Assembly: GCA_934526015.1 (NCBI GenBank)
Contig: CAKSZY010000009.1
Location: forward strand, 1 to 64,000
DNA: 64,000 nt
Direction of reading: 5' to 3'
Source of the DNA: an uncultured Dokdonella sp.
GTDB taxonomy: Bacteria; Pseudomonadota; Gammaproteobacteria; Xanthomonadales; Rhodanobacteraceae
Under the pieces are notes generated by a model. It saw only the letters and a program-made list of their open reading frames with translations, did no database searches and was not told the origin of the DNA. Positions 61,710-64,000 of this stretch are shown here, in pieces; position 1 is the first letter of the stretch; every line of letters begins with the position of its first letter. The position numbers and the translations under genes are program-made.

Positions 61710-64000
61710 TCACTCATCGCGCAGCGCCGCGGCGGGATCCATGTGGCGCACGCGCAGCGCCGGCATCGCCGTCGCGGCGGCGCCGACCGCGACCAGCGCG
61801 ACCACGGCGAGCAGCAGGGTCAGCGGATCGCCGCCGTGCACGCCGAACAGGAGCGACTGTGCGAGACGCCCGCAGGCGACGGCGAGACCGATGCCGAGCA
61901 GCACGCCGACCGCACCGAGGCGCCCGACCTGGGCGAGCAGCATGCGCACGAGGCGCAACGGTGCAGCACCGAGTGCGAGGCGCAGGCCGAGTTCGCGCCG
62001 GCGCCGGCTCAACGTGTAGCTGACCACGCCGAACAGTCCGAGTGCCGCCAGCGCGGTCGCCAGCACGGCGAAGGCGGCGGCGAGCGCGCCGACGAAGCGC
62101 TCGACGGCGAGATTGCGCGTGATCGTCTGCGGCAGGGTGCGCAGGTCGTGGACCGGCAATTGCGGATCGAGCGCGGCCACCGCCGCGCGCATCGCCGGCA
62201 GCAGCGCAGCGGGGTCGCCGCGCGTGCGCAGGTACCAGCTGCCGTCGCTGATCCGCTTCTCCTGCCGGCGCGGCACGTAGACCTGGGCCGGCTCGTCGGC
62301 ACGCACGCCACTGACCTTGCTGTCGGCGACGATGCCGACGATCTCGATGTCGAGCGGGCCGTCGTCGGAAAACGAGATGCGGCGGCCGAGCACGTCGCCC
62401 TCGAGGCCGAACCGGCGGGCGAAGCCGCGGCTGACGACCGCCACGCGCGAAGCGCCCGCCGCATCGGCCTCGTTGAACGCACGCCCGGCCAGCAGCGGAA
62501 CGCCGAGGGTGGCGAAATAGCCTTCGTCGACGGCGTTGTAGAGCGGCGATTCGCCGTCGGGTTGGGAGGCGACGCCTTCCACGCGCACGCTGCTCTGCCA
62601 GATGTCGTTGCTGAACAGCGGCACCCGCGAGAACGATCCCGCCTCCACGCCGGGCAGGGTCGCCAGCCGGCGGCCGAGTTCATCGAGCAGCTGGTTCGTC
62701 TGCGCGGTCGTGTAGCCGCTGCGACCCGGAAAGATCGACAGGCCGGCGATCGACTCGGCGCGCACGCCGAGCGACTCGTGCTCGAGGTGGTACAGGCTTT
62801 GCGCGAACAGGCCGGCCATGGCCAGCGTCGCCATCGACAGCGCCGTCTGCAGGATGACGAGGCCGCCGCGCAGGCGCACCGCGCCGCGCGAGGAGGTGGC
62901 CTGCGTGCTGTCGCCACGCAGGGCCGGTGCCGGCGACAGCGAGGCGGCGTTGAATGCGGGCAGCGCGCCGGACAACAGCAGCGCCGCCAGCGTCAGCACG
63001 GCGGCGAAGGCGAACGTCGCCGGCCGCAGCGCCAATGCGCCGGCGAACATCTCGCCACTCGGCAACACGGCGACCAGCGCGCGCATCGCCAGATCGGCGA
63101 CCGGGACGGCAAGCAGCAGGCCGCCGAGCGCGAGTACCAGCGATTCGGCAAGGAGCTGGCGGGCGATGCGCGCGCGGCTGGCGCCGATCGACACGCGCAA
63201 GGCCAGTTCCGAAGCACGTCCGATGCCGCGTGCAACCAGCAGGTTGGCGAGGTTGAGGCAGGTGATCAGCAGCACCAGGCCGGCCGCGGCCTGCAACAGC
63301 AGCAACGGCGTGCGCATCTCGCGCGCGCTGTTGCTCTGCCCGCGCGCGCCCGCTTCGAGGGCAATGCGTCCGCCGAGGAAGCCGGCCTTGGTGGCATCGT
63401 CGAGCCCCTGCTGCAGCGGCAGTTCGACATCGCGCAACAACGCGGCGTAAGTGAGGTTGAGGGCATCGCGCGCCTGCGCCGGCGCGATCCCCGGCGCGAG
63501 CCTACCGAACAGGTAGACCCACCAGCTGCGGCGATTGTCCTCGTCCTTCGGCATGCCGGGCTGCAACAGCCAGCGCAGGCTGATCGGCACGAACACCTGC
63601 GGGGCAACGCCGAAGGTCGTGCCGGCGAATCCCTGCGGGGCGACGCCGACGATGCGCAGCGACTCGCCGTTGACGCGCAGGTCGCGGTCGAGCACGCCCG
63701 GATCGCCGCCGAGCGCGTTGTGCCAGTAATCCCAGGCGAGCACGGCGACGCGGCCGGCGCCGGGCGCGGCATCGTCCTGCGCCTGCAGCAGGCGACCGAG
63801 CGCGGGGCGCAGTCCGAGCACGTCGAAGTAATTGCCGGAGACCAGCATGCCGCTGCCGCTGATCGTGTTCTCGCCGAGGGCGATGTTGGTCGGGAAGGCG
63901 CGGTGCGCGGCCAGCCCCGTGAACGTCTCCGAATCCGCGGCGGCGCGCTGCAGGTCGCGGGCCATCGGGTAGCTGAAGATCGCCTCGCGCGCGCCGGCCC
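61710..64000 (-). CDS. permease 6: duplicated FtsX/MacB permease, runs off the window
   Basis: The open frame continues to the last base of the window. The segment encoding REAIFSYPMARDL (63960-64000) is internal to the family's first periplasmic domain, so the true start lies beyond 64000. The visible 763 codons have VGVAPQGFAGTTFGV, LNLANLLVARGIGRASELALRVSIGASRARI and SRRRRELGLRLALGAAPLRL, ending MDPAAALRDE. It is 18 bp upstream of permease 5 and should share its transcript. More members may lie further right. Confidence 0.88.
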   Translation of the reverse strand, partial: AGAREAIFSYPMARDLQRAAADSETFTGLAAHRAFPTNIALGENTISGSGMLVSGNYFDVLGLRPALGRLLQAQDDAAPGAGRVAVLAWDYWHNALGGDPGVLDRDLRVNGESLRIVGVAPQGFAGTTFGVAPQVFVPISLRWLLQPGMPKDEDNRRSWWVYLFGRLAPGIAPAQARDALNLTYAALLRDVELPLQQGLDDATKAGFLGGRIALEAGARGQSNSAREMRTPLLLLQAAAGLVLLITCLNLANLLVARGIGRASELALRVSIGASRARIARQLLAESLVLALGGLLLAVPVADLAMRALVAVLPSGEMFAGALALRPATFAFAAVLTLAALLLSGALPAFNAASLSPAPALRGDSTQATSSRGAVRLRGGLVILQTALSMATLAMAGLFAQSLYHLEHESLGVRAESIAGLSIFPGRSGYTTAQTNQLLDELGRRLATLPGVEAGSFSRVPLFSNDIWQSSVRVEGVASQPDGESPLYNAVDEGYFATLGVPLLAGRAFNEADAAGASRVAVVSRGFARRFGLEGDVLGRRISFSDDGPLDIEIVGIVADSKVSGVRADEPAQVYVPRRQEKRISDGSWYLRTRGDPAALLPAMRAAVAALDPQLPVHDLRTLPQTITRNLAVERFVGALAAAFAVLATALAALGLFGVVSYTLSRRRRELGLRLALGAAPLRLVRMLLAQVGRLGAVGVLLGIGLAVACGRLAQSLLFGVHGGDPLTLLLAVVALVAVGAAATAMPALRVRHMDPAAALRDE

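Overview
The window is 64 kb of GC-rich DNA (roughly 70% by eye) with closely packed genes on both strands. Gene content points to a Gammaproteobacterium of the Lysobacterales (Xanthomonadales), perhaps Rhodanobacteraceae such as Dokdonella. The clues are secreted proteins ending in an I/L-F-x-D-G-x-E tail, an EcfK/PknS-like ECF sigma/kinase pair, S9 peptidase and SRAP homologues, and dispersed hairpin repeats built on a GGTTACTTTCCTTTG arm. This placement rests on recognition only. No rRNA, tRNA, prophage, transposase or CRISPR array was seen.

Layout. 0-0.36 kb: tail of a 169-bp tandem array. 0.6-6.1 kb: SRAP DNA-repair protein, a DUF6522-like protein, a secreted delta-60 repeat protein, and a pentaheme cytochrome with a dockerin-like domain behind an FNR/ANR-type site. 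6.15-10.8 kb: a coherent phosphorus-free lipid island. btaA-btaB-plcP (betaine lipid synthesis and phospholipid turnover) are divergent from olsF (ornithine lipids), and three Pho-box-like repeats lie between them. 10.7-17.8 kb: recQ, an exported protein, a TPR membrane protein, rhomboid, DUF1684 and a 32-aa membrane microprotein. 18.0-21.0 kb: a lower-GC cassette with a six-cysteine secreted peptide, a terminator, a CxxC protein and an orphan FtsX/MacB-type permease, behind a poly-C-containing promoter candidate. 21.1-27.2 kb: SPFH protein, modABC, lipoprotein, acyl-CoA dehydrogenase and GNAT. 27.2-28.5 kb: a gene-free, near-kilobase imperfect palindrome. 28.5-31.9 kb: HNH nuclease, dxs, prmC. 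31.9-39.4 kb: a 1380-aa membrane protein, an orphan PycTM-like protein, an S9 peptidase and a 140-bp tandem repeat. 39.4-43.0 kb: ECF sigma plus Ser/Thr kinase.

43.2-64 kb is a large gene cluster, all on the minus strand except for one toxin-antitoxin pair. It holds six duplicated FtsX/MacB-type permeases (ADOP-like; the last runs off the window), one MacB/LolD-type ATPase, an NtrC-type regulator and its kinase, a predicted alpha/alpha-toroid secreted protein and a DUF2238 protein. An AbrB-Doc toxin-antitoxin pair sits on the opposite strand between permeases 3 and 4. Tight spacing suggests that permeases 3, 2 and 1, the ATPase, the regulator, the kinase and the two last genes form one operon, probably an envelope-stress or export system that controls itself.

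The most interesting features are the lipid-remodelling island, the cysteine-rich peptide cassette, the permease array with a single ATPase, the orphan PycTM protein and the large palindrome.
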